This document shows, piece by piece, positions 1 through 7,148 of a DNA stretch of 34,843 nt (position 1 is the stretch's first letter; each line of letters begins with the position of its first letter). Both the position numbers and the translations under genes were made by a program. Source of the stretch: Arthrobacter pascens (lineage in GTDB: Bacteria; Actinomycetota; Actinomycetes; Actinomycetales; Micrococcaceae); contig NZ_JAFHKT010000099.1 of NCBI RefSeq assembly GCF_017052465.1, positions 1-34,843 of the forward strand, read 5' to 3'. The notes beneath the pieces are model-generated. The model worked only from the letters and a program-made list of their open reading frames with translations, was not told the origin of the DNA and searched no databases.

Positions 1-1
1 C

Positions 2-172
2 GAATCCCCGCTCACCCTGCTCGTGACCCTCGTCGCCTGCGCCCTCATGGTCGCCGGCTGGTACGCCTGCCGCAAGCAAATCCACGAAATCGCCGAAACC
101 CGCGACGGCTTCACCGGCATGTCCCCCGTCATCGCCAACCGCCCCGGCCCCGGAGCCGCCGACCGCATCTAA
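2..172 (+). CDS. C-terminal fragment of a membrane protein (probably a transporter)
   Basis: The frame is open from the window edge to a TAA at 170-172 and encodes the last 56 residues of a protein. It starts with a hydrophobic stretch of about 20 residues (LTLLVTLVACALMVAGWY), a final transmembrane helix. A basic turn (CRKQ) and a roughly 30-residue polar tail ending PGAADRI follow. A helix, positive residues and a cytoplasmic tail are typical of the C-terminus of secondary transporters such as amino-acid permeases or MFS proteins. The family cannot be decided from this fragment. A strong hairpin at 209-262 follows and would end its transcript. Confidence 0.6.
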   Translation, partial: ESPLTLLVTLVACALMVAGWYACRKQIHEIAETRDGFTGMSPVIANRPGPGAADRI

Positions 173-208
173 CCCCCACCGCGCCCCTGGATGGGCAGCT
201 TGTTGACC

Positions 209-262
209 ACGACGGCGGCACGTGCGGTTCTGTTTTCACGGAACCGCAGGTGCCGCCGTCGT
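209..262 (+). terminator. Strong hairpin terminator after the partial membrane gene
   Basis: Positions 209-230 pair with 241-262 over 22 bp with one mismatch, around a 10-nt loop (TGTTTTCACG). A T-rich run (TCTGCCTTTAAT) follows. The outer stem starts ACGACGGCGG, a sequence also used in the stems at 15870-15911 and 23109-23140. Confidence 0.8.
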
Positions 263-356
263 TCTGCCTTTAATCCTCTTGACGGGCGCAGAGCACGGGT
301 CTACCGTCAGCCCCACCCCGAGTATTCATCGTCGAATCAATGTAGGGAGCGTCATC

Positions 357-605
357 ATGCCGGAATTCATGGATGTCCACCACAATATGAAGGGCCTAAC
401 CAGGGAGGACCTTAAGGCTGCCCACGAGGCCGACCTTGCGATTCAGAATGAGGAAAACGTCAATTTTAAGAGTGCCTGGGCCGATCCCGACGCTGGAGTC
501 GTCTACTGCCTGTCGGAGGCTCCTTCGGCGGATGCGGTGAGGCGCATCCACGAACGCACGGGCCATCCCGCAGACGAGGTCCACCCCGTTCCCCTGAAGG
601 TCTGA
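357..605 (+). CDS. DUF4242 (SCO4226-like nickel-binding) small protein
   Basis: This 82-residue protein begins MPEFMDVHHNMKGLTREDL and ends with VRRIHERTGHPADEVHPVPL. It fits the DUF4242 family of small ferredoxin-fold proteins, whose Streptomyces member SCO4226 is described as nickel-binding. Candidate metal residues are the histidine pair near the N-terminus and histidines in the last third. The ATG at 357 was chosen because AGGGAG lies at 343-348 and because the family begins at this point; an in-frame upstream ATG at 222 would add an unrelated hydrophobic extension running through the terminator hairpin. It appears to be a single-gene transcript. Physiological function is not established. 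Confidence 0.8.
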   Translation: MPEFMDVHHNMKGLTREDLKAAHEADLAIQNEENVNFKSAWADPDAGVVYCLSEAPSADAVRRIHERTGHPADEVHPVPLKV

Positions 606-658
606 GCCGGTCTGACTTAGAAGGTCGGGCATTTCTGCACCGCTTTCGGCAGCCCCGA

Positions 659-693
659 GAGGCACCGGACCCGCCGTTCCGGGCCGGTGCCTC
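659..693 (+). terminator. Hairpin after the DUF4242 gene
   Basis: GAGGCACCGG at 659-668 pairs perfectly with CCGGTGCCTC at 684-693. Three further G-C pairs follow beyond a bulged A. There is no clear T tract. Confidence 0.55.
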
Positions 694-751
694 AGCGCAG
701 GACGGCAAAGTGGAGCAGAACTGCACGAGGTTTCGCGCGAAGGACCGGCTT

Positions 752-2116
752 ATGGACGTGGTTGTCATCGAGACCCCGCAGCTCGGGGACCGCAGCTACC
801 TGGTCCACGACGGCCACGTGGCCCTGGTGGTCGACGCCCAGCGCGACACGGACCGCATCGAGGACGCCGCCCGCGCCGCCGGGGTGCGCATCACCCACGT
901 CGCCGAAACCCACATCCACAACGACTACCTCACCGGCGGCCTGATCCTTGCCCGCGCCCACGGTGCCACGTACCTGGTCAACGCAGCCGACGCCGTCGGT
1001 TTCGAGCGGCAACCCATAGCGGACGGCCAGACCCTGCCGATCGGCCGCCTCACCCTGCGGGCCGTGGGCACCCCCGGGCACACGCACACCCACCTGTCCT
1101 ACATCGTCACATCCGATGACGGGCAGCAGGCCGTATTCTCGGGCGGCAGCCTGCTGTACGGCTCGGTGGGGCGGACCGATCTGCTCGGCCCCGCAGACAC
1201 CGATGGCCTGACGAGGGACCAGTACGCCTCCGTCCGCCGGCTGGCTGATGAGGCGGGACCCGCAGCGGCGCTGTATCCCACACACGGCTTCGGATCGTTC
1301 TGCTCGGTGGGGCCGTCCAGTTCCTCCAAGGCATCGACCATCGGCGAGCAGCTCGCCACGAACCACGCACTCACCGATCCTGATCCCGAGCACTTCGTCG
1401 CCGAACTCCTGGACAACCTTGCGGCCTACCCCTCGTACTACGCGCACATGGCCCCCATCAACCTCACCGGCCCGCAACCCGCCGACCTGGGCCTGCCGGA
1501 GCCGCCCGGCGCCGACGAGCTGGCCGACCGGCTGGCCAACGGCGAATGGGTGGTGGATCTGCGCCGCCGCATGGCCTTCGCCAGCAACCACCTGAAGGGC
1601 GCCGTGAGCTTCGAATACGGCTCAGGGACCAGATTCAGCTCCTACCTGGGCTGGGTGATTCCCTGGGGCGAGAAGCTGACGCTGGTGGGCAGCCGGGAGG
1701 ACCTGCAAAACGCCGTCCGTGACCTCTCCCGGATCGGCGTCGACCGGCCGGACGCCGCCGTCGGAACAGACCCCGCAGCCCTGGCGCCGAACGCCCCGGT
1801 GGCCTCCTACCCGCGGACCGGCTGGGCCGCCGTCGTGCATGAGAAGCCGCCCGAGGACACCGTGCTCGATGTGCGGCGGGCGGATGAGTTCGCCGAATCC
1901 CACGTGGCAGGTGCTGTGAACGTGCCGCTGCACGAACTGCTGGGCCGGCTCGGCGAGCTTCCGGAGGGGCGGATCTGGGTGCACTGCGCCTCCGGATACC
2001 GTGCAGGGGTGGCCGCCAGCCTCCTGCAGCGCGCCGGCCGGGACGTGGTGCAGATCGATGCCCGGTTCCGCGAGGCCGCGCCCGCAGGGGTGCAGCTGCA
2101 GGGGCCGTCAAGCTAG
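752..2116 (+). CDS. MBL-fold hydrolase fused to two rhodanese domains (persulfide dioxygenase/CstB-like)
   Basis: A 454-residue protein. Residues 1-230 form a glyoxalase-II/ETHE1-like metallo-beta-lactamase domain with THIHNDYLTGG (H54, H56, D58), TPGHTHTH (H110) and YPTHGFG (H178). A rhodanese-like domain without catalytic Cys follows (about 265-340). A second rhodanese domain (about 365-445) carries the active loop HCASGYRAG with C412. Such fusions act in sulfide/persulfide detoxification. Two usual MBL residues differ: the His after HxHxD is Tyr59, and the Asp of the FTGD motif is Gly132 (FSGGSLLYG), so the metal site may be altered. The start at 752 is preferred to 710 because GAAGGA lies 7 nt upstream and the protein begins MDVVVIETPQ. 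A stress protein gene follows after 33 bp, probably in the same transcript. Confidence 0.85.
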   Translation: MDVVVIETPQLGDRSYLVHDGHVALVVDAQRDTDRIEDAARAAGVRITHVAETHIHNDYLTGGLILARAHGATYLVNAADAVGFERQPIADGQTLPIGRLTLRAVGTPGHTHTHLSYIVTSDDGQQAVFSGGSLLYGSVGRTDLLGPADTDGLTRDQYASVRRLADEAGPAAALYPTHGFGSFCSVGPSSSSKASTIGEQLATNHALTDPDPEHFVAELLDNLAAYPSYYAHMAPINLTGPQPADLGLPEPPGADELADRLANGEWVVDLRRRMAFASNHLKGAVSFEYGSGTRFSSYLGWVIPWGEKLTLVGSREDLQNAVRDLSRIGVDRPDAAVGTDPAALAPNAPVASYPRTGWAAVVHEKPPEDTVLDVRRADEFAESHVAGAVNVPLHELLGRLGELPEGRIWVHCASGYRAGVAASLLQRAGRDVVQIDARFREAAPAGVQLQGPSS

Positions 2117-2149
2117 CGGCGCAGGAGTATCGGCATTTCGAAGGAGAAC

Positions 2150-2638
2150 ATGATGGACACGGCAGGAAAGGTAGTCGTCGGCGTCGACGGCTCGGAATCA
2201 TCGGTCCAGGCGCTGCGGCTCGCGGCCCGGCTGGCGCCCGCCCTGGACACCCGGATCCACGCCGTCGCGTGCTGGGACTTCCCGCAGATGTATGCCGGCT
2301 ACGTTCCCCCGGACTTTGCGGCGTTCGAGGAGTCCGCTGCAAAGACCCTCGCCGAGGCCATCGCCAAGGCCTTCGGTCCGGATGCGCCGGAGGGCATGAG
2401 CCAGGAGTTGGTGCGCGGACCGGCACCGGCCAAGCTTGTGGACGCCGGCGCCGGTGCGGCGATGCTGGTCGTGGGGCGCCGCGGCCACGGCGGGTTCCTC
2501 GGCATGCACCTGGGGTCCGTGAGCTCGGCCTGCGTCTCGCACGCTGACTGCCCGGTCCTGGTGGTCCACACGGACGGCAGCCACCGCACGCACCATCTCT
2601 GGAAAGGCTCCAAGGGCCAGGACCATTCCCAGCCGTAG
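2150..2638 (+). CDS. Universal stress protein (UspA family)
   Basis: A single-domain Usp of about 162 residues. The N-terminal strand reads VVVGVDGSESSVQALRLAA. The ATP-binding signature G-2x-G-9x-G(S/T) is seen in VVGRRGHGGFLGMHLGSVS, followed by HADCPVLVVH. The intact signature suggests an ATP-binding Usp, a class linked to dormancy and oxidative or hypoxic stress. AAGGAG at 2141-2146 lies upstream of two consecutive ATGs (2150 and 2153); the second has the better spacing, so the protein may start one residue later. The 33-bp gap to the MBL-rhodanese gene suggests co-transcription. The C-terminal 20 residues (HRTHHLWKGSKG...) are His/Lys-rich and outside the domain. Confidence 0.88.
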   Translation: MMDTAGKVVVGVDGSESSVQALRLAARLAPALDTRIHAVACWDFPQMYAGYVPPDFAAFEESAAKTLAEAIAKAFGPDAPEGMSQELVRGPAPAKLVDAGAGAAMLVVGRRGHGGFLGMHLGSVSSACVSHADCPVLVVHTDGSHRTHHLWKGSKGQDHSQP

Positions 2639-2696
2639 ATCGGGGCCCGCCCTGGCGTAACGCAACCCACCCGCAACCCCGTGCGCGGGCCCGATC
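2638..2696 (+). terminator. Possible long-loop hairpin after the stress protein gene
   Basis: GATCGGGGCCCGC (2638-2650) can pair with GCGGGCCCGATC (2685-2696) with one bulged G, across a 34-nt loop. There is no T tract. A weak candidate. Confidence 0.35.
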
Positions 2697-2756
2697 ACCT
2701 ATGCTCAGCAGAGCACCTGAGCCCTGGCTCAACGACGAAACCACAGGAGCAACTTC

Positions 2757-4073
2757 ATGACCAACTGGCGGATCAGGGACTTTCACTCGGCTGACATGGA
2801 CGGCATCCTGCACCTGTGGGAGTCCCTCAAGGCCACGAATGTTGAGCCCGTTTACGCGCTCTCCGAAGTGCTGGCCTCGTGCGAAAAGGACCATGCAGTC
2901 GTGGCCGTGCAGGGCGACCAGGTGGTGGGTGCCGCCGTCGGCCGGGCTGCCCATGACCAGGGCTGGATCGTCTTCCTGGCCACGCTGCCCGAGTACCGCG
3001 GCCGCGGGATCGGCACCTCGCTGCTGGCCGCCGTCGAAAACCGCATGGCACCGCACGGCCTGAACAAGCTCTCAGCGCTCATGCCGGAGTCCGAAACCCG
3101 GGTGGAGGCCTTCCTGAGCCGCGGCTTCCTGCTGAAGAAGAACCTGCGCTACTTCGAGCGGACCATTCCCGTCCAGCGCCAGGAGCTTGAGCCGCTTAGC
3201 CTGCTGGGCGGCCGTGTCCTCGCCCGCGACCTGTGGGAAAACGTGGCCGGCATGCGCCGCGAGAAGGAGCTGCTGGAGCGCCGGCTGGTCCTCCCCCTGG
3301 CCGAGGCCGACCTCGCCGACGAATACGGCGTGGTGCCGCCTCGCGCCGTCGTGCTGTTCGGTCCTCCGGGAACGGGCAAGACCACCTTCGCCAAGGCGAT
3401 TGCATCCCGCCTGGAGTGGCCGTTCGTGGAGGTGTTCCCGTCCCGGCTGGCCTCTGACCCCAAGGGCCTGGCAGGTGCGCTGCGCGAGACGTTCCTGGAG
3501 ATCGCCGAGCTGGAGCACGCCGTGGTGTTCATCGACGAGGTGGAGGAGATCGCGTCACAGCGCTCGGGCGAGCCGCCGTCGCCGCTGCAGGGCGTCACCA
3601 ACGAACTCCTCAAGATCATTCCGGCCTTCCGCGAGCAGCCCGGCCGCCTGCTGGTCTGCGCCACCAACTTCATCCGGGCCCTGGACTCGGCGTTTCTGCG
3701 CCACGGCCGTTTCGACTACGTCATTCCCATCGGGCTGCCCGACCGCCAGGCCCGCGAAGCCATGTGGCAGCGCTTCATCCCCGCCGCGGTGGTGGACGAC
3801 GTCGACGTCGAGCTGCTCGTGGACCGCACCGAGGGCTTCTCCCCTGCGGATATCGAGTTCGCGGCGCGCAGCGCCTCCCAGCGGGCGCTGGAAAAGGCAG
3901 TGTACGACGACGGCGGGCTGGCCTCCGGGGGCTCCGTTTCCGTCCGGGAGGCCGTCCGGAAGGGCCCCGCCACGGAGGACTACCTCGACGCCATCGCCGA
4001 CACCCGGACGACGGTGAGCAAGGAGGCCCACGAGCAGTTCCTCGAGGACATCGACGCCCTGGGCCGCGTGTAG
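2757..4073 (+). CDS. GNAT acetyltransferase domain fused to an AAA+ ATPase
   Basis: A 438-residue two-domain protein. Residues 1-135 are a GNAT acyl-CoA N-acyltransferase domain with the acetyl-CoA pyrophosphate loop YRGRGIGTSLL (80-90) and the late motif VEAFLSRGFLLKKNLRYFER. Residues 155-400 are a single AAA+ module: Walker A GPPGTGKTT at 202, Walker B VVFIDEVEEI at 256, sensor 1 CATN at 301, and candidate arginine fingers in FLRHGRFD (315-318). The AAA part resembles FtsH/Cdc48-like modules. It could use ATP to remodel a target whose amine the GNAT domain acetylates, but substrate and partners are unknown. AGGAG at 2745-2749 supports the ATG at 2757. It appears monocistronic. There is no stop or frameshift between the domains, so the fusion is genuine in this sequence. 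Confidence 0.85.
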   Translation: MTNWRIRDFHSADMDGILHLWESLKATNVEPVYALSEVLASCEKDHAVVAVQGDQVVGAAVGRAAHDQGWIVFLATLPEYRGRGIGTSLLAAVENRMAPHGLNKLSALMPESETRVEAFLSRGFLLKKNLRYFERTIPVQRQELEPLSLLGGRVLARDLWENVAGMRREKELLERRLVLPLAEADLADEYGVVPPRAVVLFGPPGTGKTTFAKAIASRLEWPFVEVFPSRLASDPKGLAGALRETFLEIAELEHAVVFIDEVEEIASQRSGEPPSPLQGVTNELLKIIPAFREQPGRLLVCATNFIRALDSAFLRHGRFDYVIPIGLPDRQAREAMWQRFIPAAVVDDVDVELLVDRTEGFSPADIEFAARSASQRALEKAVYDDGGLASGGSVSVREAVRKGPATEDYLDAIADTRTTVSKEAHEQFLEDIDALGRV

Positions 4074-4111
4074 GTCAGCCGGGCCAGTTCGGCGCGTTAG
4101 CGGGTCGGAGT

Positions 4112-4148
4112 CGCCGGAAACCTGCGGGGTCGCCGTAAGTTTCCGGCG
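4112..4148 (+). terminator. Hairpin after the GNAT-AAA+ gene
   Basis: CGCCGGAAAC (4112-4121) and GTTTCCGGCG (4139-4148) form a perfect 10-bp stem with a 17-nt loop. The position, 40 bp after the stop codon, suits a terminator although there is no T tract. Confidence 0.5.
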
Positions 4149-4202
4149 CCCCCAGTCCGTTCCGGCGAACTCGGCGGCGAATTGGGGGAAGGAGAAGGGG
4201 CC

Positions 4203-4838
4203 GTGATCCTGTTCCTGACGATTGTGAGCGGGCTGGCCTGGTCCTTGGTGTACATCGAGGCCATACGGATCGGATTCAGGGACCGGAGTTATGCCATTCC
4301 GGCGGCGGCGCTGGCTCTGAACTTCGCCTGGGAGGTCATCTACGCCTCACGGTCCGCCGTTACGGGGCTTTCTGCGCAGGGCGTCTTCAACATCGCGTGG
4401 GCCCTGGCTGACGTCCTGGTCCTGTATACCTTTTTCAGGTTCGGCAGGTCCGAACTGCCGGCGTGGGTCACGCCGAAACTCTTCGTGGGCTGGGGCGTCC
4501 TGTTGGGGATTGCGGCCTTCGCGGTGCAGGGGCTGTTCGTGGTGGAGTTCGGCTGGGACGACGCCGCACGGTATGCGGCGTTCCTGCAGAACCTGCTGAT
4601 GTCCGGGCTGTTCATCGCGATGTTCGTGGCCCGCGGCGGCACCAGGAGCCAGTCCCTGCTGATCGCCGTGGCGAAGTGGATCGGCACGCTGGCGCCCACC
4701 GTGGTGTACGGGTGGTACGGGAATTCCCCCTTGGTCCTTGGGGTGGGTGCGCTCTGCAGCATCTTCGACCTGGCCTACATCGGCCTGCTGTGGCGCGCAC
4801 GGGCTGCCTCGGCCGTTGCTGGTCCTGGCTCCTCCTGA
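4203..4838 (+). CDS. Transmembrane-type terpene cyclase (Pyr4-like family)
   Basis: A 211-residue polytopic membrane protein with about seven hydrophobic helices. The N-terminus (SGLAWSLVYIEAIRIGFRDR, then YAIPAAALALNFAWEVIYA) and the C-terminal FDLAYIGLL match the pattern of the Pyr4-type membrane terpene cyclases known from fungal meroterpenoid pathways, with bacterial relatives. Two acidic residues are essential in Pyr4; their likely equivalents are E44 (NFAWE) and D189 (FDLAY), both present. The GTG start at 4203 is chosen because AAGGAG lies at 4189-4194; an in-frame TTG at 4182 would overlap that ribosome site. No prenyltransferase, oxidase or polyketide gene is nearby, so the substrate is unknown. 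Some family members may not be cyclases. Confidence 0.7.
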   Translation: MILFLTIVSGLAWSLVYIEAIRIGFRDRSYAIPAAALALNFAWEVIYASRSAVTGLSAQGVFNIAWALADVLVLYTFFRFGRSELPAWVTPKLFVGWGVLLGIAAFAVQGLFVVEFGWDDAARYAAFLQNLLMSGLFIAMFVARGGTRSQSLLIAVAKWIGTLAPTVVYGWYGNSPLVLGVGALCSIFDLAYIGLLWRARAASAVAGPGSS

Positions 4839-4879
4839 GCAGCTCCGGGCGGCAGTGGAGCGGGCCCTGCCCCCGGCGG

Positions 4880-4885
4880 TACTCT
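4880..4885 (+). promoter_or_regulatory. -10 box for a leaderless ltrA-like transcript
   Basis: TACTCT lies exactly 7 nt before the ATG at 4893 and there is no purine-rich ribosome site, so transcription probably starts at or next to the start codon. Confidence 0.6.
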
Positions 4886-4892
4886 TTGAGCC

Positions 4893-6155
4893 ATGTCCAA
4901 CAATCCCCTCCGGCATGCCATGGCCCGCATGGGCGGCCGCGACCCACATGAGCAACACCGGGCAGCCACGCCGCTGGAGCTGTTCTTCGACCTGACGTTT
5001 GTCATTGCCTTCGGAGTGGCCGGAAGCCAGTTTGCCCACGAGATTTCCGAAGCCCACTTCGGTGCCGGCCTGCTGGGCTTCTCCTTCGCGATGTTCGCCG
5101 TGATCTGGGCCTGGATCAACTTCACCTGGTTCGCCAGCGCCTACGACACCGACGACTGGGTGTTCCGCGTGGTTACCATGGTCCAGCTTCTCGGTGTGCT
5201 GATCCTGGCCATGGGACTTGAGCCGATGTTCCACTCGCTCGTGGAGGGCGACCATGTAGACAACGCCGTCATGGTGGGCGGCTACGTGATCATGCGCCTG
5301 GCCCTGGTGTTCCAGTGGCTGCGCGCGGCACGGCAGGATCCCGCGCGCCGGCAGACCTGCCAGCGCTACGCTACGTACCTTGGCGTGGTGCAGCTAGGGT
5401 GGATCGGGGTGCTCATCATTGAGGCGGACATCCTGACCACTTTCCTCATGACTGCGCCCCTGTTCATCTTGGAGATGGCCACGCCATACGTCGCCGAGCG
5501 CTCCATGCGGACCCCGTGGCACGCGCACCATATCGCCGAGCGCTACGGGCTGCTCGCCATCATTGCCTTGGGTGAATGCCTGATCGGGGCCATCGAGACC
5601 CTCCGGGCCATTGTGGCCAACCACGGTTGGACCCTGGACGCTGCACTCGTGGGCTTCGGCGGAACGGCCCTCGCGTTCGCCATGTGGTGGATCTACTTCA
5701 TACTGCCCGCCGGCCCCGCCCTGCACCTCCAGCGGCACCGCTCATTCTTCTTTGGTTACGGGCACATGCCCATCTTCGCTGCCATCGCCGCAACTGGCGC
5801 CGGACTGCACGTAGCTGCCTACTACATCGACCATCAGGCCCACATCAGCGCCGCTGTGGCCGTGGCCAGCATTGCGGTACCCGTGGCGCTGTTCAAACTC
5901 TCCCTGACGTGGCTGTTCAGCGTCATGATCTGCGTGGACCGCACCGTCATTGCCGTGGCTGTCGGCGTCGTGGTCGCGCTGGTGGGCAGCGTTGGACTTG
6001 CTGCCGCCGGGGTCTCGGTGCCCGTCTGCTTGCTTGTCATTGTGCTGGCCCTGGGGGTGTCGATTGTGATTGATGAGAAGCGCGGTACAGCGAAAATGAG
6101 CGCAGCGCTGGAGCACCTGGAACGCGGGGCTACCGGGGCGCGGCCGGCAGAGTAA
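4893..6155 (+). CDS. LtrA family (low temperature requirement A) membrane protein
   Basis: A 420-residue integral membrane protein with about 11-12 hydrophobic helices. It carries the LtrA hallmark near the N-terminus (TPLELFFDLTFVIAFG) and further family blocks (AWINFTWFASAYDTDDW, HIAERYGLLAIIALGE). LtrA was named from Listeria mutants unable to grow at low temperature. Its molecular role is not established; transport or membrane homeostasis is inferred. The start is set by the ATG at 4893, with a -10-like TACTCT 7 nt upstream and no Shine-Dalgarno sequence, suggesting a leaderless mRNA. The last 26 bp overlap the 3' end of the convergent dehydrogenase gene. Confidence 0.85.
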   Translation: MSNNPLRHAMARMGGRDPHEQHRAATPLELFFDLTFVIAFGVAGSQFAHEISEAHFGAGLLGFSFAMFAVIWAWINFTWFASAYDTDDWVFRVVTMVQLLGVLILAMGLEPMFHSLVEGDHVDNAVMVGGYVIMRLALVFQWLRAARQDPARRQTCQRYATYLGVVQLGWIGVLIIEADILTTFLMTAPLFILEMATPYVAERSMRTPWHAHHIAERYGLLAIIALGECLIGAIETLRAIVANHGWTLDAALVGFGGTALAFAMWWIYFILPAGPALHLQRHRSFFFGYGHMPIFAAIAATGAGLHVAAYYIDHQAHISAAVAVASIAVPVALFKLSLTWLFSVMICVDRTVIAVAVGVVVALVGSVGLAAAGVSVPVCLLVIVLALGVSIVIDEKRGTAKMSAALEHLERGATGARPAE

Positions 6156-7146
6156 CCACGATTTTGCCCTTGGCATGGCCCTGCTCCAGGGCGGCGAAGG
6201 CGTCAGCGATGCTGCCGAACGGATACTCGCTGTCAACGACAGGCTGAAGCACCCCCTCATCCACCAACCTGGCGAGGAAGCGCAGGTCGTCCGCGCTGGG
6301 ATGCATGAAAAGGTACCGGTAGCTTGCGCGCGCCCGCTTCGCCCGCAGCCGGACCGGAAGGCTGATCGCCCAGAAGAGCGCCGCGACCCAGCCGGGGGCG
6401 GCCAGGTCCTTCCGGGCGGTCAGCGGTTCGGGGACTCCGGCGATCGACACCACCATGCCTCCGGGCTTGAGGATCCGGAAAGACTGCTTCAGCGTTCCGC
6501 CGCCCACCAGGTCCAGCACGGCGTCATAGACCTGGAGTTCGTCGCCAATCCGCTTCCGGGTGTAGTCGATCACCCGGTCCGCGCCCAGTTTACGCACCAG
6601 TTCGTCGCCGCGCGGGGACGCCGTGGTGGTCACCTCAGCACCGAAGTGCTTAGCCAGCTGAATCGCGAGCGTTCCCACTCCACCCGCGCCACCGGAAATG
6701 AAGAGCCTGGTGCCCTTCCGGACGGAGAGTTCGTCGCGCAGGGCCTGAAGCGCCGTCAGGCCTGCCAACGGCAGGCCCGCCGCTTCGGCGAACCCCAGCG
6801 ACACCGGCATGGGGGCGACGTGCCCCTGCTGCACGCACACCAGCTCCGCAAAAGCGCCGAGGGTGGCCTTGTCCACGCGCGCATACACACGGTCCCCAAT
6901 GTCGAACCCGCTCGTTCCCAAGCCCACGGCGTCCACCGTTCCGGCCACCTCGCAGCCGGCGATGATGGGAAGGCGGTGGCCGCTGATGACCCGCAGCTTT
7001 CCCTGGCGCATCTTGTAGTCGACCGGGTTGAGCCCTGCGGCAGCCACCCGGATCCGCACCTCACCGGGTCCGGGACGCGGTTCGGGGACGTCCCGGAACT
7101 CCATGGCGTCTGCCGCGCCGTACCGCGTGAGGACGTAGGCGAGCAC
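6130..7146 (-). CDS. Medium-chain zinc-free NADP-dependent alcohol dehydrogenase/quinone reductase
   Basis: A 338-residue MDR-superfamily protein. The N-terminal GroES-like domain includes AAGLNPVDYKMRQG and GCEVAGTVDAVG. The Rossmann domain has the dinucleotide loop SGGAGGVGTLAIQLAKHFGA at about 150-170. The zinc-binding cysteines of classical alcohol dehydrogenases are absent, and the PVDYK motif is typical of the quinone oxidoreductase branch. It probably reduces quinones or enones with NADPH. Start is GTG at 7146 (CAGGGA upstream), 2 bp after the stop of the HD-domain gene, so the two genes form an operon. Its stop end overlaps the convergent LtrA gene by 26 bp. Confidence 0.85.
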   Translation of the reverse strand: MLAYVLTRYGAADAMEFRDVPEPRPGPGEVRIRVAAAGLNPVDYKMRQGKLRVISGHRLPIIAGCEVAGTVDAVGLGTSGFDIGDRVYARVDKATLGAFAELVCVQQGHVAPMPVSLGFAEAAGLPLAGLTALQALRDELSVRKGTRLFISGGAGGVGTLAIQLAKHFGAEVTTTASPRGDELVRKLGADRVIDYTRKRIGDELQVYDAVLDLVGGGTLKQSFRILKPGGMVVSIAGVPEPLTARKDLAAPGWVAALFWAISLPVRLRAKRARASYRYLFMHPSADDLRFLARLVDEGVLQPVVDSEYPFGSIADAFAALEQGHAKGKIVVTLPAAPR

Positions 7147-7148
7147 GG

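Noticed and set aside
222..356. N-terminal hydrophobic extension of the DUF4242 protein, as a signal peptide
   Set aside because: The stretch is encoded by the terminator hairpin of the preceding gene, and a ribosome site precedes the ATG at 357 where the family begins.
1635..3056. 473-codon minus-strand frame across the MBL-rhodanese, stress protein and GNAT genes
   Set aside because: Its translation is Arg/Pro/Ser-rich noise and it opposes three well-supported genes.
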